From Lepidostoma basale (Eukaryota > Arthropoda > Insecta > Trichoptera > Lepidostomatidae), in the NCBI GenBank assembly GCA_022606425.2, contig JAHDVF020000211.1, forward strand, positions 4,557,001-4,621,000: a stretch of 64,000 nt of DNA, in the 5' to 3' direction. Each line of letters begins with the position of its first letter. The stretch's first letter is position 1. The notes under the pieces are model-generated. The model worked only from the letters and a program-made list of their open reading frames with translations, was not told the DNA's origin and did not search any database. A program made the translations under genes and the position numbers. Of the stretch, positions 9,281 through 21,072 are shown piece by piece.

Positions 9281-11249
9281 GGGTGTCCCTTATATGGGCA
9301 AAAAAATTTTTTTTTGGATTATTGAAACGCATACCCCCTAATTATGTTTAATAGTCTACTAGTTACCCAAATACAGAATTTCAACTTCCTACGTTAATTT
9401 TAACCCGTGCCGACTTGCCCTCAAAGTTTTAGAAAATAGCCGCTTTAAGTGTCTCTTAAATATAGTTATAGATGATCATTTAAAACCATTTTGTTACATA
9501 AATATTGATGAAAACATGTATTTATATAATGTTTTACTTATAATTTTCAAAAAAGATCCAAATTTATATTTATTTACTTGGATATTTCCTCTTTAAAGTA
9601 TCTTTTTTTACAGTCTGGGTAAATTTTTCTATGTTCTGGCACACAACACAATATGAACTGCTTATGTTCTACATCTGCGGTAGTCAAACCATGAAAGTCT
9701 GTCATTAGATTAACAGCTCTTTTAGCTGTATCATTAACTGCTTTTAAGCTATTAACCTTCTTTTTAGCTTCCACAAACTTCGCGCTATCTTTCTATGATG
9801 ATACAATTTCTTGAAGGAAACTACTATCAAGTTTCAGTCGTGAAAATAAATCTTTACTCTTGACAGAAACAAAATCTGTCAAAGATTATCATAAAACAAG
9901 ATAACAAATACTTGTAGTACCTATAAATAAAACAAATAAGTGCTAATTTAAATACCAGATTAAACACTACTTACGTACCATATAGAGAGACAGACATATG
10001 TTCCTTTGATGGAACATATACGAGTATCTTTCCCGAATCACCAAAACTTTTTTTTTGAAAGTTTTCTACAACGTTTCCTTTGGTCTGCTCATCAACGTTG
10101 TCATCAAACATTAAAAGGACAGCTATTTCCTCTGATAAGTACCACAAATGTTGACTGAACTTGTATAAAACCGCTTTGGAAATTGTCAACTTCTTCGTAA
10201 TCTTTTAAAAAACAAAAATCTTGATTCGGAGCTTTTATCGCCAAACTACATTCAAGCCAAGGCTTTACATAAACTGCCACAATAAATAAACAGACATCTC
10301 GTACAGCTTGTTTGTCCTTAGCGCACATTTTAAACTGGGACTGCAGCAAACGTATTTTTAGGGAGTAAATAGATCATGCCATCCATCGTGCTTGATGCAT
10401 TGGGCCAGCAGGTCTGATTTTTATTTTATTTTCATTGCCTCCACCCAGAAAAACAATAGCAAGCTCAATGAGTTCGCTATAATTATCTCGTACAATCGAT
10501 TTTGCGATTCAAACGCACTTTTGAGCATTAGTTCATATATATGATGGTGGCAAGCAAAGAGTAACAAATCTCTTTCTAGTTTTTGCACACAAGCTCCGTT
10601 CAAGCATTCTGTATAAGATGCTATCGTATCACAGCACATTCAAGAGCATTGGCTTGTGCGATATCGAATAAATTATCTAATTCAAGTTGAAAGTTCTCTT
10701 CGCGGCGCCTATGTAAGTCCTGAATTTTCTTGCAATTTTTTGCAGTTCTCGTCAGACCTGATAAAGATCTACTAACTTCTTAACATAATTAAGAACAGCT
10801 CTGGTAGGTATTCAAGCCTTTTTTCAGAATATATTGCACTCCAGAATGACAAGATTTGGGCTTTCATTAACAGTCAAATTAACTTCACTTATGTTAAAAA
10901 ATAGAACTGCGAGAACTTGACGATTAGATGGTAGTTTACACCTGTTATTTGGTGATTTACTTTACCAACCAAGAAAATACTGTTTTAATTGCTTCTTAGT
11001 TCCATTGACATCTTCGAAATATAAAACAATCCATGCTACTATCCGACAAGCCTAGACTAAACGATAATAACAACGACAGCGCGCCGCTCCTGTGACGCAA
11101 TTTGTATGGGACATCTTTGCGCGCAAGTCGGCACGGGTTGCACTGTTCCGAATAAGGAAAAAAATTGTTTTCGGATGTTTTAGGCCCAAATGAATAAAAT
11201 AATAGCCTATGCATTGTAAAATTAAAACTTTGAAAAATAAGGGACACCC
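9281..11249 (-). mobile_element. DNA transposon with TIR GGGTGTCCCTTAT
   Basis: The ends GGGTGTCCCTTAT and ATAAGGGACACCC are perfect inverted repeats flanked by TA (9279-9280, 11250-11251). The 1969-bp body carries broken minus-strand frames (see 9574-11000). It sits inside a copy of repeat D. Confidence 0.72.
9574..11000 (-). pseudogene. Degenerate transposase-like ORF of unknown superfamily
   Basis: Reading leftward, pieces in several frames give C-H-H-H-I-Y-E-L-M-L near 10550, then KDKQAVRDVCLFIV near 10300, FSQHLWYLSEEIAVLL near 10150, then NDTAKRAVNLMTDF and HKQFILCCVPEHRK near 9700. Blocks like HLWYLSEE and NDTAxRxV recur, from memory, in unnamed proteins of many arthropods. That fits a transposon-encoded protein. 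Stops and frameshifts make it non-functional. I do not assign a superfamily. Confidence 0.5.
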
Positions 11250-11251
11250 TA

Positions 11252-11434
11252 ATATACAACCTCCAAAAATTTGTCTTACATGGTCATAAAGAAAATAGGT
11301 GGAATGGGGAATGTTGTAATTACATAAAGCGTGCGCTTAACCCAACCAATGACAGGTCATAAGTCCTGTAAACACCTTGATCAACCATATTCAGTTTCCA
11401 GTTTGCATCTTCGTCTCTATTGAGATAAAATTAA
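11252..11434 (+). repeat. Dispersed repeat D, right part
   Basis: This resumes the repeat broken at 9280: AACCTCCAAAAATTTGTC, then CTTAACCCAACCAATGACAG, then CATCTTCGTCTCTATTGAGA. The direct repeat AGTTGTACCGT (11435-11445, also 8741-8751) may be a target duplication of the whole inserted block. Confidence 0.55.
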
Positions 11435-11700
11435 AGTTGTACCGTATCTCTCTTTATTTACACGTTAAAACAGTTTATTGAGAATAAAAAATGAGCACGC
11501 CACTGCACTCGCATCAATCAATTACAATTAACAATATATTCTATAAAACATTTATAGTACCCAAATGACTACTTTTAGAACATTTTACTTCAAACCCTTA
11601 ACGTTAACAGTTGTGAAATACAGATTTTTCTTTCGTTGCATAGCTGTTTGAGTGATTTTTAAAATATTTTATTTATTGTGGAAAAGAATCGTCACCAGAA

Positions 11701-14700
11701 ATGAAAAATATAATTATATTCTTCAACATATTTATTATACTAATATTGGGTGAAAACATGGCTTATACACAGGTTTGGTGAATTTGTTTAAGAAATATTT
11801 TGGTCCATGGTAAAACATAATAAACTTTTTTTATTGCTAGGAATGTACAATTAATCAGTACCTATATAAAAAATTTCGCCTTAATTAACCTTTACTTTGT
11901 GCTGTAAATCCATCATATTATTCTTCTCGGAACTATATCCCGGTATGGGATTTGACTTCATCTACAATAGTTCTCCAATAACTCCTGCTCCTAACCACCC
12001 CTCTTCATTCTCAAAATCTTTCCAGTTTCATCCGGTCTTTCATCGTTTGAACCCAATTACAGTATAAAATTTATTTTGACTATCGCCATATTTTTTTTGT
12101 CGCGTGAATTCTACACCAGACCAAAGACATTATTAGGATCACACTGCAATCGCCGGAAATCGAACCCGAGATCTTCGGTATGGCAGTCATAGCTGCCACT
12201 CTGGCACGAAGGTCATCAATTCTTGGTCCGCCTCTCGGTTTCTTTTCACGCGGCACCTATCTGGACATAATCTTTGGTGTTCAAATCAAATCAAATCAGT
12301 TTATTTCATCAACAGACATTACAAAATTAATTTTTAAGGCATCTATTGAGAACAGGTAAAATAATATATTGTGTTTAGTATACTACCAGAAACGCATGAG
12401 AGATGGTTCAACATTAGGAAGACAGGATACTCTCCAGAATTAAGAGTATTTGCCTTCTGAACGTACTTTCACTAATATGAAAGACGTCGATCTCCTCGGA
12501 GATCGACATCGAATGGGGAATGTTGTAATTACATAAAGTGTGCACTTAACCCAGCCAATGACAGGTCATAAGTCCTGTAAACACCTTGATCAACAATATT
12601 CAGTTTCCAATTGGCATCTTCGTCTCTATCGAGATACAATTAAATCATGAATTAATAATTTGTTATAAATTTGTAAAGAGTATTGTAAAAATTGTGTTTT
12701 TGTTCAATTTATACATTTTTATAACGTTTTAGGCAAGATACCTTCATAATACAATATGTGTATAGTTACACTTTAAAAAAAAATAGAATAACTCATGTTT
12801 CTCGAGTAACTAATCTCTGACATTATATATAATAATACTGTGGAATCTCGTCAATAATCGTGTCGAATCATTTCAGGACTCGGATTACGATGCGACGCAA
12901 GGAAATCGTATCTACCAGGAGTGCCTGGAAGTAATGAAAACCCAAAAGGACGATATTACCCTGATCCAAAACAATCAGATACCTGTGACCAGAGAGGGGA
13001 AGTGTTTGCTCTCCTGTATGTACAAGAAATTAGGAGTCGTAAGATAATTTTTACTTCTGTATTCATATTTTTCTATTAAACCGAAAAAAAAAAAATCTGT
13101 TTCTATTAATTTGAACTAATTGTAAACTGACATAATTATTATTTAAGTAATATAATATAATTAATAATTCAAATAAACTTTAAAATGAATTTCATACAAT
13201 AAAACTCATTTCTTTATAAAAAAAATATAATAATAAAAAATAAAACAAAAAAAAATATTACAACAAAAACATTTTCAATTTAATGCCGTATTATGAAATA
13301 ACATATCACCCCCATAAAATATGAAACTTCTAGAAAACAGATATTAAATGTGAAGTTTTACATAATTGATAAAGAAACAATAAATAAAATTAATTTAACA
13401 GTTTTTTATGTATTTGGTATACACATCAGTAATAGCTTCTTATCAAAGAAACAATTAATATTTCCAAATTCTCATATAAACGTACGTTCATTTTTTAATA
13501 TTTTCAAAAAAGGGTTCATTTACTTTAATACATAGTATTTTAAAAAAATAAAAAATTCAAAATAAAATTTAACGCCCCTTTTTGGTACACAAAGCAATGC
13601 TTTTTGATTAAAATAAATATTTTTTGTGATAGTTTCTTAAAATTCAACAAAAGGGGCTAAATGCAACATAGATTTCGAAGCATGGAACTGGCAGAAGAAA
13701 GATGAGAGCAGAATAAATACGGTAGAGATGAGGTCCCTAAGACGCATGTGTGGTAGAACGATGTACGAAAGAATCTCAAATGCTGATATTAGAAAGGAAT
13801 GTAGAGCGAAAAAAGGCATTATGAACAAAATTATGAAAGGATCGCTGCGTTGGTTCGGACATATGGGGCGCATGGGTGAAGAAAGAATGGTTAGAAAAGT
13901 ATACGTTAACGATGTAAATGGAGTACGAAGTCGAGGTAGACCGAGGAAAACATGACATGATCAAATTAATCAAATTTTAAAGGTTGGTAATGTCAGAAGC
14001 TGGAAGAATCGACGTGCGTGTATGACTCGCTGTATGAATGTGGAGGAATCTAGAGAGGTATGTCAGGATAGGGTAGTGTGGTGGTCCATTCTCTCTGCCT
14101 ACCCCTGCGGAGAAACGGCGTAATGGTTTGTTGTTGTTGATGTTGTAGATTTTGAATATTTTAATAAAATTTAATAGTATTAGTTAAAAATTAAATTCAC
14201 AAATAAACCGATCAGTAATTGATTCAATTCAAATACTTGATCCCTCCTCTTTTGCTTTTTATGTTACATGTATAAATGCATTTTAAACACTTCCTTTATA
14301 ACAAATTGCATGAAAACATGTTCTCATTTGAAATTACTACATATGGGTATTTTCAGTTAACCCCTGATGGAATATTCAGCTCCGAAGGAACCCGTATGGC
14401 AGCAACAGACATATTCGGTGTGGAATCTAAAGAAATGCAGAAAGTTAACAAAATGCTGGAGACCTGCAGGCTGGAAGGTGAGTACAGTTTAACAAAATGT
14501 TCCCTATATCTATTCCATTTCTCTTCTTTTTCTTAGTGTAGACCTTGTGGCCTGTTTTTGTTAACACGGATTGGCCTCTCGCGAAGTCGAATCTCAACCG
14601 TCGATCCATCTTTTTGATTGTCTGCCCGGGGGTTGTTTACATTGGAGTTGGCCGTGCAACACAACGAGAGGAAATCTAAATTAATCTCCCACCTAATGAC

Positions 14701-15548
14701 ATCTTTGACCTTGCATATTTCCCTTATCCTTGAGTTCCTTATTCTATCACATAGTGCCTTGCCAGATATGTTCCTCAGTGTTTTCATTTCTGACACCCTA
14801 AATAACAAATGGTGCCAATAAACAGTATTCACTAGAAAAATATGATAAGAGTAACAAAAGAAAGATCTCATGGCACGAAAAATCCTGAGATGATTCACCT
14901 TTTTACACGTGACTTTTGCGACATCATAACCGACTTATATAATTTTATTGGTTTTGTTTCAAATTAATTTCAATGTAAGACATGAAAGGGTTTGTGGATA
15001 ATTTCAGTGGAAAATGTTGAAGATAATGATGAAGCGTGTGAGATGGCTGCCGCTGTTTTCGGCTGTTGGACAAGGGTCGACAATGAGGTAATTTAGAAGT
15101 ACAATTCAAATAATCTAACTGTTCCTTGACAGCACCTCATAGATAGTCAATTAAATTGTCAATGTGCTTACATGATGCAATTGACATAACTTCACTGAGA
15201 TGTTTATATTTTAACCCTTATTACTCTGTGGAAGTTTGCAGAAAGGCAGGGGCATGTAAGAAAATCTGGACAATAGAAATAATAATTGTTAATCGCACAA
15301 TTCAATGATTGATGAGATGTGTTAATATATCAATGTAGTTCAATCAAATATCTCCTAATTTGCCATCCGTGAGTTCGCAAAATGCAGTCGCTTTAATCAT
15401 ACCTATAAACACTCAATTGGTTCAAAGCATCATTCATGAAAACACTGTAAATTGTATTATTGATTGTACATATCTGTTGTCCTGAACAAAACTTAACAAA
15501 TAATTTATTTTTCAGTCAAATTCCGAGAGTGATGAAGAAGAGGCCTAA
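11701..15548 (+). CDS. Odorant-binding protein (classical six-cysteine), complete
   Basis: There are five exons: 11701-11772, 12877-13038, 14357-14477, 15008-15087 and 15516-15548. All have GT-AG borders and matching phases, giving 155 residues. Exon 1 encodes a hydrophobic signal peptide (FFNIFIILILG). The mature protein has cysteines at 40, 67, 71, 115, 129 and 138. Their spacing of 26, 3, 43, 13 and 8 residues matches the classical insect OBP signature with three disulfides. OBPs are secreted small-ligand carriers, mostly in sensillar lymph but also elsewhere. The C-terminus ends in an unusual acidic tail (SESDEEEA). Introns carry a SINE, LINE 3' ends, repeat D and an RTE copy. I am confident of the family. 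The OBP subclass and ligand are unknown. Confidence 0.88.
12060..12290 (-). mobile_element. tRNA-derived SINE plus LINE junction, OBP intron 1
   Basis: On the minus strand this is the tRNA-like head and SINE body, preceded by the same LINE C-terminal piece as at 8325-8460. The shared junction means the composite spread or was duplicated as a unit. Confidence 0.68.
12290..12512 (-). mobile_element. Jockey-type LINE 3' UTR fragment
   Basis: It is almost the same as 825-1010 (CAGGATACTCTCCAGAATTA and flanks). A short palindrome, GATCTCCTCGGAGATC, lies at its inner edge near 12490. Confidence 0.65.
12520..12655 (+). repeat. Dispersed repeat D fragment
   Basis: It shares GAATGTTGTAATTACATAAA and the following CTTAACCCAGCCAATGACAG block with 11300-11430 and lies in OBP intron 1. 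Confidence 0.6.
13672..14150 (+). mobile_element. RTE family-A 3' end with (GTT)n tail, OBP intron 2
   Basis: The frame reads RSLRRMCGRTMYERISNAD, GSLRWFGHMGRM and RGRPRKT, then a stop (TGA at the W codon) and damaged sequence to GETA at about 14120. It ends in a GTT-rich tail. Confidence 0.8.
14535..14850 (-). mobile_element. LINE C-terminal fragment (family E), OBP intron 3
   Basis: The minus strand reads EMKTLRNISGKALCDRIRN, then R-I-R-E-I-C-K-V-K-D-V-I-R-W-E. This is the same C-terminus as the better copy at 52385-52915. Confidence 0.6.
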
Positions 15549-15643
15549 AACAGAAGAAATAATATAATTTTAAACATTCTCAACCAACTAAGAATTAAGA
15601 GATAAAATTATGATAATCAAACTATCTAATTGTATAATACTAA

Positions 15644-15649
15644 AATAAA
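15644..15649 (+). terminator. Poly(A) signal of the OBP gene
   Basis: AATAAA occurs about 95 bp after the OBP stop codon, in a short AT-rich 3' UTR. Confidence 0.5.
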
Positions 15650-16035
15650 ATACCAAAATTTTAAGACCGTTTTTATTTCAATTGCATTTCTAAATGTATA
15701 TAGTAGTGATATTATATATGTATATATGTTATTATATTATAGTTGTACAAAAATATTTATTTTAACAATTTTTGATTTTTCAAATGAACCAATTTCACTT
15801 TTTTTGTTATTAAAAATATCATATAAGACATTAAGTAAATATAAACCGACAAGATTAATATATTAACACTAAGTTATAGATTATGTAAATAAAATTGTAG
15901 CATCTTAAACCAAGCAGCTTTAATCTCAATTAAAGAATTCCGACCCTTAGAAGGAATATTAGAATTTAATGATAGCAGCATTATTACACATTACATCACT
16001 TTGAACATGTATCCTTTGCATCTCGTCGAAACAGG

Positions 16036-16181
16036 CCGCCTTTCAAACCGATTTATCAAAGTTTATGCTTCTTCTATTTGGTTACAATCCTGAGGATTGG
16101 TCTGCAACAAGCCTGACTCGTTCCCTCCACTCAGACCTGTCTCCAGCCAGTATTTTCATCTGTGTAGCTGCCACAGCGCAT
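16036..16181 (+). other. Unrecognised coding-like sequence, left half
   Basis: An open frame from 16065 gives LLLFGYNPEDWSATSLTRSL, HSDLSPASIFICVAATAHV. It is then cut by a SINE. The frame at 16525-16772 may be its continuation. I do not recognise it. It may be a fossil gene or transposon part. Confidence 0.3.
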
Positions 16182-16524
16182 GTCGTTATTATTATTATTA
16201 TTTGGTTAAATCGCTTTTTACATCATTATAGCGCAAGCCAAATCGATGTAAATGGTAAAGCTATCGTATTGATTCTCATGAAATGTGACCAGTGGCGGTA
16301 CTCCCATAGAAGCCCAGAAGCCCGGTTTGCGTAAGAAATTTTGAATTAAAACCTCTTCTGACACACATAGCTTCAGCTTAGGTAGCTAATCTATCATCAT
16401 TTCATCGTCACGTGAATTCTACACCAGTCCAAAACAGTGTGACAATCACACTGCCAACGCCGGGAATCCAATCCGGGACCTTCGGAGTGGCAGTCAAAGC
16501 ACTTACCACTCGGCCACAAAGGTC
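16182..16524 (-). mobile_element. SINE with a nested TIR-element fragment
   Basis: The SINE reads on the minus strand. Its body is interrupted at about 16290-16380 by AGTGGCGGTACTCCCATAGA and following sequence, which matches one end of the element at 28108-28341. Confidence 0.7.
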
Positions 16525-16772
16525 AGACCTTTTGGAAAGCTTCTGCAGTTTCTGCCTTCAACTATTCTCTCCGCAATGAAAATAAGCAGGCCTGGATGTC
16601 TAAGTTATGTCCTATCCAGTTTGATCATTACTGGATCCCTTTTAAGGATTTGCCTCGTTTCTCTAGCCTTACTCAATACCTCACTGTTTTGGATGTGATT
16701 GCATCCCCATCATGCGTCTGTAGCACCACCTTTCAAAAGCAGCTGTTTCAGTTTAATTGGGACCCTTTTTGA
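16525..16772 (+). other. Unrecognised coding-like sequence, right half
   Basis: This is an 80-codon open frame without an obvious start: NYSLRNENKQAWMSKLCPIQ, FDHYWIPFKDLPRFSS, LTQYLTVLDVIASPS and FQFNWDPF then stop. Composition is protein-like. No family was recognised. Confidence 0.3.
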
Positions 16773-16774
16773 AT

Positions 16775-17338
16775 AAACTCTAGAGCTTATTCATCCCATC
16801 TTCAAGCCAGATCAAGATGTATTGGTTGTAAAAAGCTTTCATAATCCCACCAAAAGGTCAGATCTTTAATCGGGTACAAACACACCAAAATAATAAAATA
16901 TATATTTTTGAAACATCTTTCATTATACAGAAAAACAAGTATAAAAAAGTATGTTCTATAAACACATCAACTTAAACATTTTAAGTGTACAAATTTCAAA
17001 ATATGCAAATGAAAGGACAAACCTTATATGAAAATATTATTTAATGTGAGATTATTTATTCATTATTCATCACAAACGTTTGACTTAAATTACTTTGCAT
17101 TGAAACATTGCTTGATAATAAGTCCTCAGCAAGTCTACATACAAATATAAACCAATAAATGAATAATATAGATATTAAGAAGTAATTACATATCAAACAA
17201 TGAATATAAAAATTATGAAATAATCAGCTTAAAATTTTTTTTGTTAACAGTTATTGTTGAGTAAATCTTTGATTAGAATATTTTGAAATCTAATGTTATC
17301 TAAAAATATGGAATCAATTGTTGATTGTCTGGTGGTCC
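16775..17338. other. AT-rich intergenic DNA
   Basis: No gene, terminal repeat or exon signal was recognised. Confidence 0.35.
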
Positions 17339-17702
17339 CATACTTCTAGTTATAATGTAGAACTAACCAAACGCCACTTCAGAGAACCGTCAGAAGCAAA
17401 GGTATGATAGGGATACCAGTACTAAAATTATTTTTTACCAACTATTAAAGATGTTTTATTAATATGTATAAACATGTTTGACAAGAATATTCCAGAGTGT
17501 GTAGTTTCAAATGTGTGACTCGGATATTTCATTTCTTGTGTTTGAAATTATTAAGCGAGATACCTCACCTGTGGCAGACAAAAAGTTGATAATGTTGGTA
17601 AAAATTACATTTTAATACTGGTATCCCCGTTTGATCATATATTTGTTTCTGGTTGCTATCTGAAGTCACGTTTGGTTAGGTCTACAATACAAATAGAAGT
17701 AT
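17339..17702. mobile_element. Diverged fold-back element
   Basis: The left arm (ATACTTCTAG, then AACTAACCAAACGCCACTTC, then GGGATACCAGTACTAAAAT) pairs with the right arm (ATTTTAATACTGGTATCCCC, then GTTTGGTTAGGTCTACA, then AGAAGTAT). Arms are about 110 bp with visible divergence, so this is an old MITE. No coding sequence. Confidence 0.6.
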
Positions 17703-18297
17703 TGGCCATAAAACAAATAATAATCGATTCCAGCTAAGAGTGAATGATATTAATAAAAAGCCTAATGGAAAAATATTACCCATTCATCTTGGATATAAAA
17801 TTATAGTAAATACGTTTGGTTTAACAGTTAACACATGTTTCATTTTCAAATAATTTTGTGTGCCATCAAATTGACCCACTTTAATTCTATTAACACACGA
17901 TTGTGGAGTAATATTGCTGTCAATAAAATGATACATGTTTTCAGTGTACAAATATTTCATATTTAATAATCAGTTGCATAAGGAAATAATTAATAACATG
18001 AAGACCACACATTGGACTTAAAAGAAAAATCATAAATATTTGTTTTTCAAAATTACTCAATTTGCTGCTGTTTAAGCAAACAAAAGATTTCTTTTTAACC
18101 CATTGCAACACAAAGCCGGTGAATCGCCAGCCAAGGTAAATTTTTCACTGACTCACAAAGCCGGCGATTCGCCAGTTTGTCTTTGAAGTGATTTTTTTTT
18201 TACATTAAAACTGAATGACAATATCCTTATTAGAATTTGTTTTTTTGTATACAAATACTTGTAGACAAATACTGGAATAATCATTTTTTTTAAATCA

Positions 18298-18572
18298 TTT
18301 TGCTTAATGCTAACAAATTATCTTAATAGATGGCGCTAGTGTAGATGGACCTACCAACAGTGAAGTTATTAAAAAATATTAACATATATACAAGTTCCAA
18401 AAATTTGTCACGTGGTGTCGTAAGAAGGGCGGAAGTGTTGAATGTTGTTAAATATAAAATGATCGCTTAACCCAACCAATGACAGGTCATAAGTCCTGTA
18501 AACGCCTCGACTACCATATTCTGTTTCCAAATAATTTACATCTTCGTCTCTTTTGAGATACAATTAATCCTT
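18298..18572 (+). repeat. Dispersed repeat D, uninterrupted copy
   Basis: It contains the ATAGATGGCGCTAGTG block, TTCCAAAAATTTGTCACG and CTTAACCCAACCAATGACAG in one run. It serves as the empty-site version of the copy split at 9280/11250. Confidence 0.62.
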
Positions 18573-18704
18573 AAAAAAAACTTTATTCATAAAAATGACA
18601 TAAATAAGTATATTTCGGTTACTGATTTCATAATAATATGTAATAATCACATTATTTATTACAAAATATTACGATATTTTAACATCTCTGTCAATACCTA
18701 CAAA

Positions 18705-19007
18705 ATGGCCGAACGCACTCGTAAACAAACTCGTTGTGCTTGTAATATTTCATCAAATGAAGATGAAATACAGCGAATCCTTTTGGAAAGTGGCAATGAG
18801 AATGAAGTTGGTGAATATTCTAGTGATTCTAGTGATTTTACGCCTTTGAACAATGTTTTGGAGCGTTTGTTTTGGCTCTCCACATGCCAGAATGCTTTAA
18901 AGCTTATCACATTCTTCCAAAACTACCTGGGGATGAGCCATAATGATCTAGCTTACGAACAAAAAAAAATATGCTTTTATGTTTTACCATTTGTATTTTG
19001 TGTGTAA
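18705..19007 (+). pseudogene. piggyBac transposase remnant (N- and C-terminal parts fused)
   Basis: This 100-codon frame starts MAERTRKQTR, then has an acidic region (EDEIQRILLESGNENEVGEY, SSDSSDF) as at the N-terminus of piggyBac transposases. It passes directly to a tail with NDLAYEQKK and two cysteines that resembles the C-terminus. The catalytic DDD core is missing, so this looks like an internal deletion derivative. Confidence 0.5.
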
Positions 19008-19105
19008 TTTAGTCTTAATGTTATTGTAATAAAAAAATTGACAAAATTAAATAGTGTGTTGTATGAACAAATTATGTCATATTTATTAGTGGTGCAATGG
19101 GTTAA

Positions 19106-19869
19106 TTTGCATAATTAGCCGAAATTATCTCTATATATGTTTGCAAGACTTACATATTTTATAACTTAATGACTCACGATAGCTATTAATATTACATAAT
19201 TTTAAAAAAAAACACAAAATATATGAGTTAGGTATAGATCATATCAACCTATCTACAGTGAAAAATCTGTTTTAGATATGACAGAAAGTGTGTTTAATTT
19301 TTTTTTGGAAAATTTAATTACGTGTTTTACAATATAGGCTGTCTAAAGACAAAAATACTTGAAAGAAAAAAAATATCTATTTAAAAAACTGCATTTAATG
19401 GCAAAATAACTAGGCATGATAAGATTTTCAATGTCAACTTTAATATAAAAGTTGTTTCATTTCAAGTCACTTTTATTTTTAACTGGTTTACTTACTATTT
19501 TTATCATACAATTTATACTATGGTGATACAAAAAGTAATCAAATGTAGTAAGCAATTAAAAAGGTTATTGTAACAAAGCAAAACTGTAAATCTATTTAAA
19601 GTTATAATGTGCGACTGTAAAGCTAATATTTCTAATTTATATTCTTCAAGGGTATACATATAGAAAAATTAATACACCACTGTCGACTAGACTAATAAAA
19701 CATTGACTTAACCAAACACTAAAAAACGTGACCATTATATATAAACATACAAATATATATTTAAAAAATGTCACGTGGTTCAAAGTATAAAAATATTTAT
19801 GCAAAAAAAAAAAAAATTTAATTGTAAAAATTATTGAATTAAGAAAAAATGAACAAACCATCATATATC
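19106..19869. other. AT-rich intergenic DNA
   Basis: No gene recognised. Short open frames here are low-complexity and unconvincing. Confidence 0.35.
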
Positions 19870-20300
19870 AGAACTAACTCACTAACCATCACGCCGTTTC
19901 TCCGGAGGGGTAGGCAGAGAGAATGGACCGCCACACTATTCGATCCTGACACAACTCTCTAGCTTCCTTCACATTCATACAGCGACACATACACGCACGT
20001 CGATTCTTCTGATTTCTAACATGGCCAACCTTTAAAATTTGATAAATTTGATCATGCCAAGTTCTCCTCGGTGTCCCAGGACATTGTACTCCATTCACAT
20101 TGTTAACATATACTTTCTTAACCATTCTTTATTCATCCAATGCGTTCCATTTGCCCAAACCAACATAGTGATTCTTTCATATTTTGTTCATCATACTTTC
20201 TTCAGCTCTACATCCCTTCCTTATATCAGCTCTCATCCTTCTTCTACCAGTTTCTTGCTTCACTTCTATACATCAGAGATGGTACTAAAAAATACACTGT
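19870..20300 (-). mobile_element. RTE family-A 3' end
   Basis: The minus strand gives MVKKVYVNNVNGV, a TPRRTWHDQIYQILKVGH block, CMNVKEARELCQDR and SAYPSGETA with a stop at 19889. Upstream, the SLRWF region is frameshifted. Confidence 0.78.
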
Positions 20301-21072
20301 GAGTGGTCAGTTTTGATTGAATGAATAATTTACAAAATATATATAATGATATACATTAACACATATGCAGACTCTGATATTTGAATCTATCCAGGATATA
20401 TAAATTTTTGTATATTTATATACAAAAGATAATAATTATTTACAAATCTGACTACAAAGGCATGACACAAAACATATACAAAATGGAAGAATACAGTGAG
20501 ATGCTAAGACAAATGTAAAGACAATTATGCATTGTTTTTTTAGAAAAAAATAATGTTAGTCTAGGAAGGATGCATAAATAAAGAAAAAATATACGTATAT
20601 TTAAGATATTTAATGAGTAAAAGTATAGTAGTTAGCCAAAACACACAATGAAAAAATACTTACATACTCTTGAGAGCTATATATTACTCTTGAGAGCTAT
20701 ATACAAAACTAATTTATAATTTTTTGTAATTTTTATATATATAATACACCCACATCGACGGTTTCAAAGTGTAAAATTTTGTTTTGTTCGAATTATCCAA
20801 AAATAAATTGAAATTCTCAGTTATTTTTTTAAAACAAAAATAGCTTCAATTCAAATACATATATTAAATCAACAATTTAACCCTTCGCGCTCCATGTCTA
20901 TTTATTATTTGTTTTAATTTTAAATGAAAATTAAATTTTTAATTAAAATAAATAATAAATAGACATGCAGTGCGGAACAGACCTGTATAACTTAAATATT
21001 GGGTATACAACACATTCAGAATTCGAAAGCAAAATAACTGATTTAACAATTTTAAAAATTACATTGTATTAT
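20301..21072. other. AT-rich DNA with one short palindrome
   Basis: No gene recognised. A near-perfect inverted repeat at about 20896-20978 (CATGTCTATTTATTATTTGT and complement) lies just inside TTAACCCTTCGCGCTCC, which looks piggyBac-like. No partner end was found. Confidence 0.35.

Larger units (their letters stand above)
18099..19101 (+). mobile_element. piggyBac-like element, internally deleted
   Basis: The ends CCCATTGCAACAC and GTGGTGCAATGGG are inverted repeats (12 of 13) flanked by TTAA on both sides (18095-18098, 19102-19105), the piggyBac hallmark. The left part has two direct copies of an AAAGCCGG…GATTCGCCAG/ATCGCCAG motif (18112, 18158). Repeat D (18298-18572) has inserted inside. 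Confidence 0.75.
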
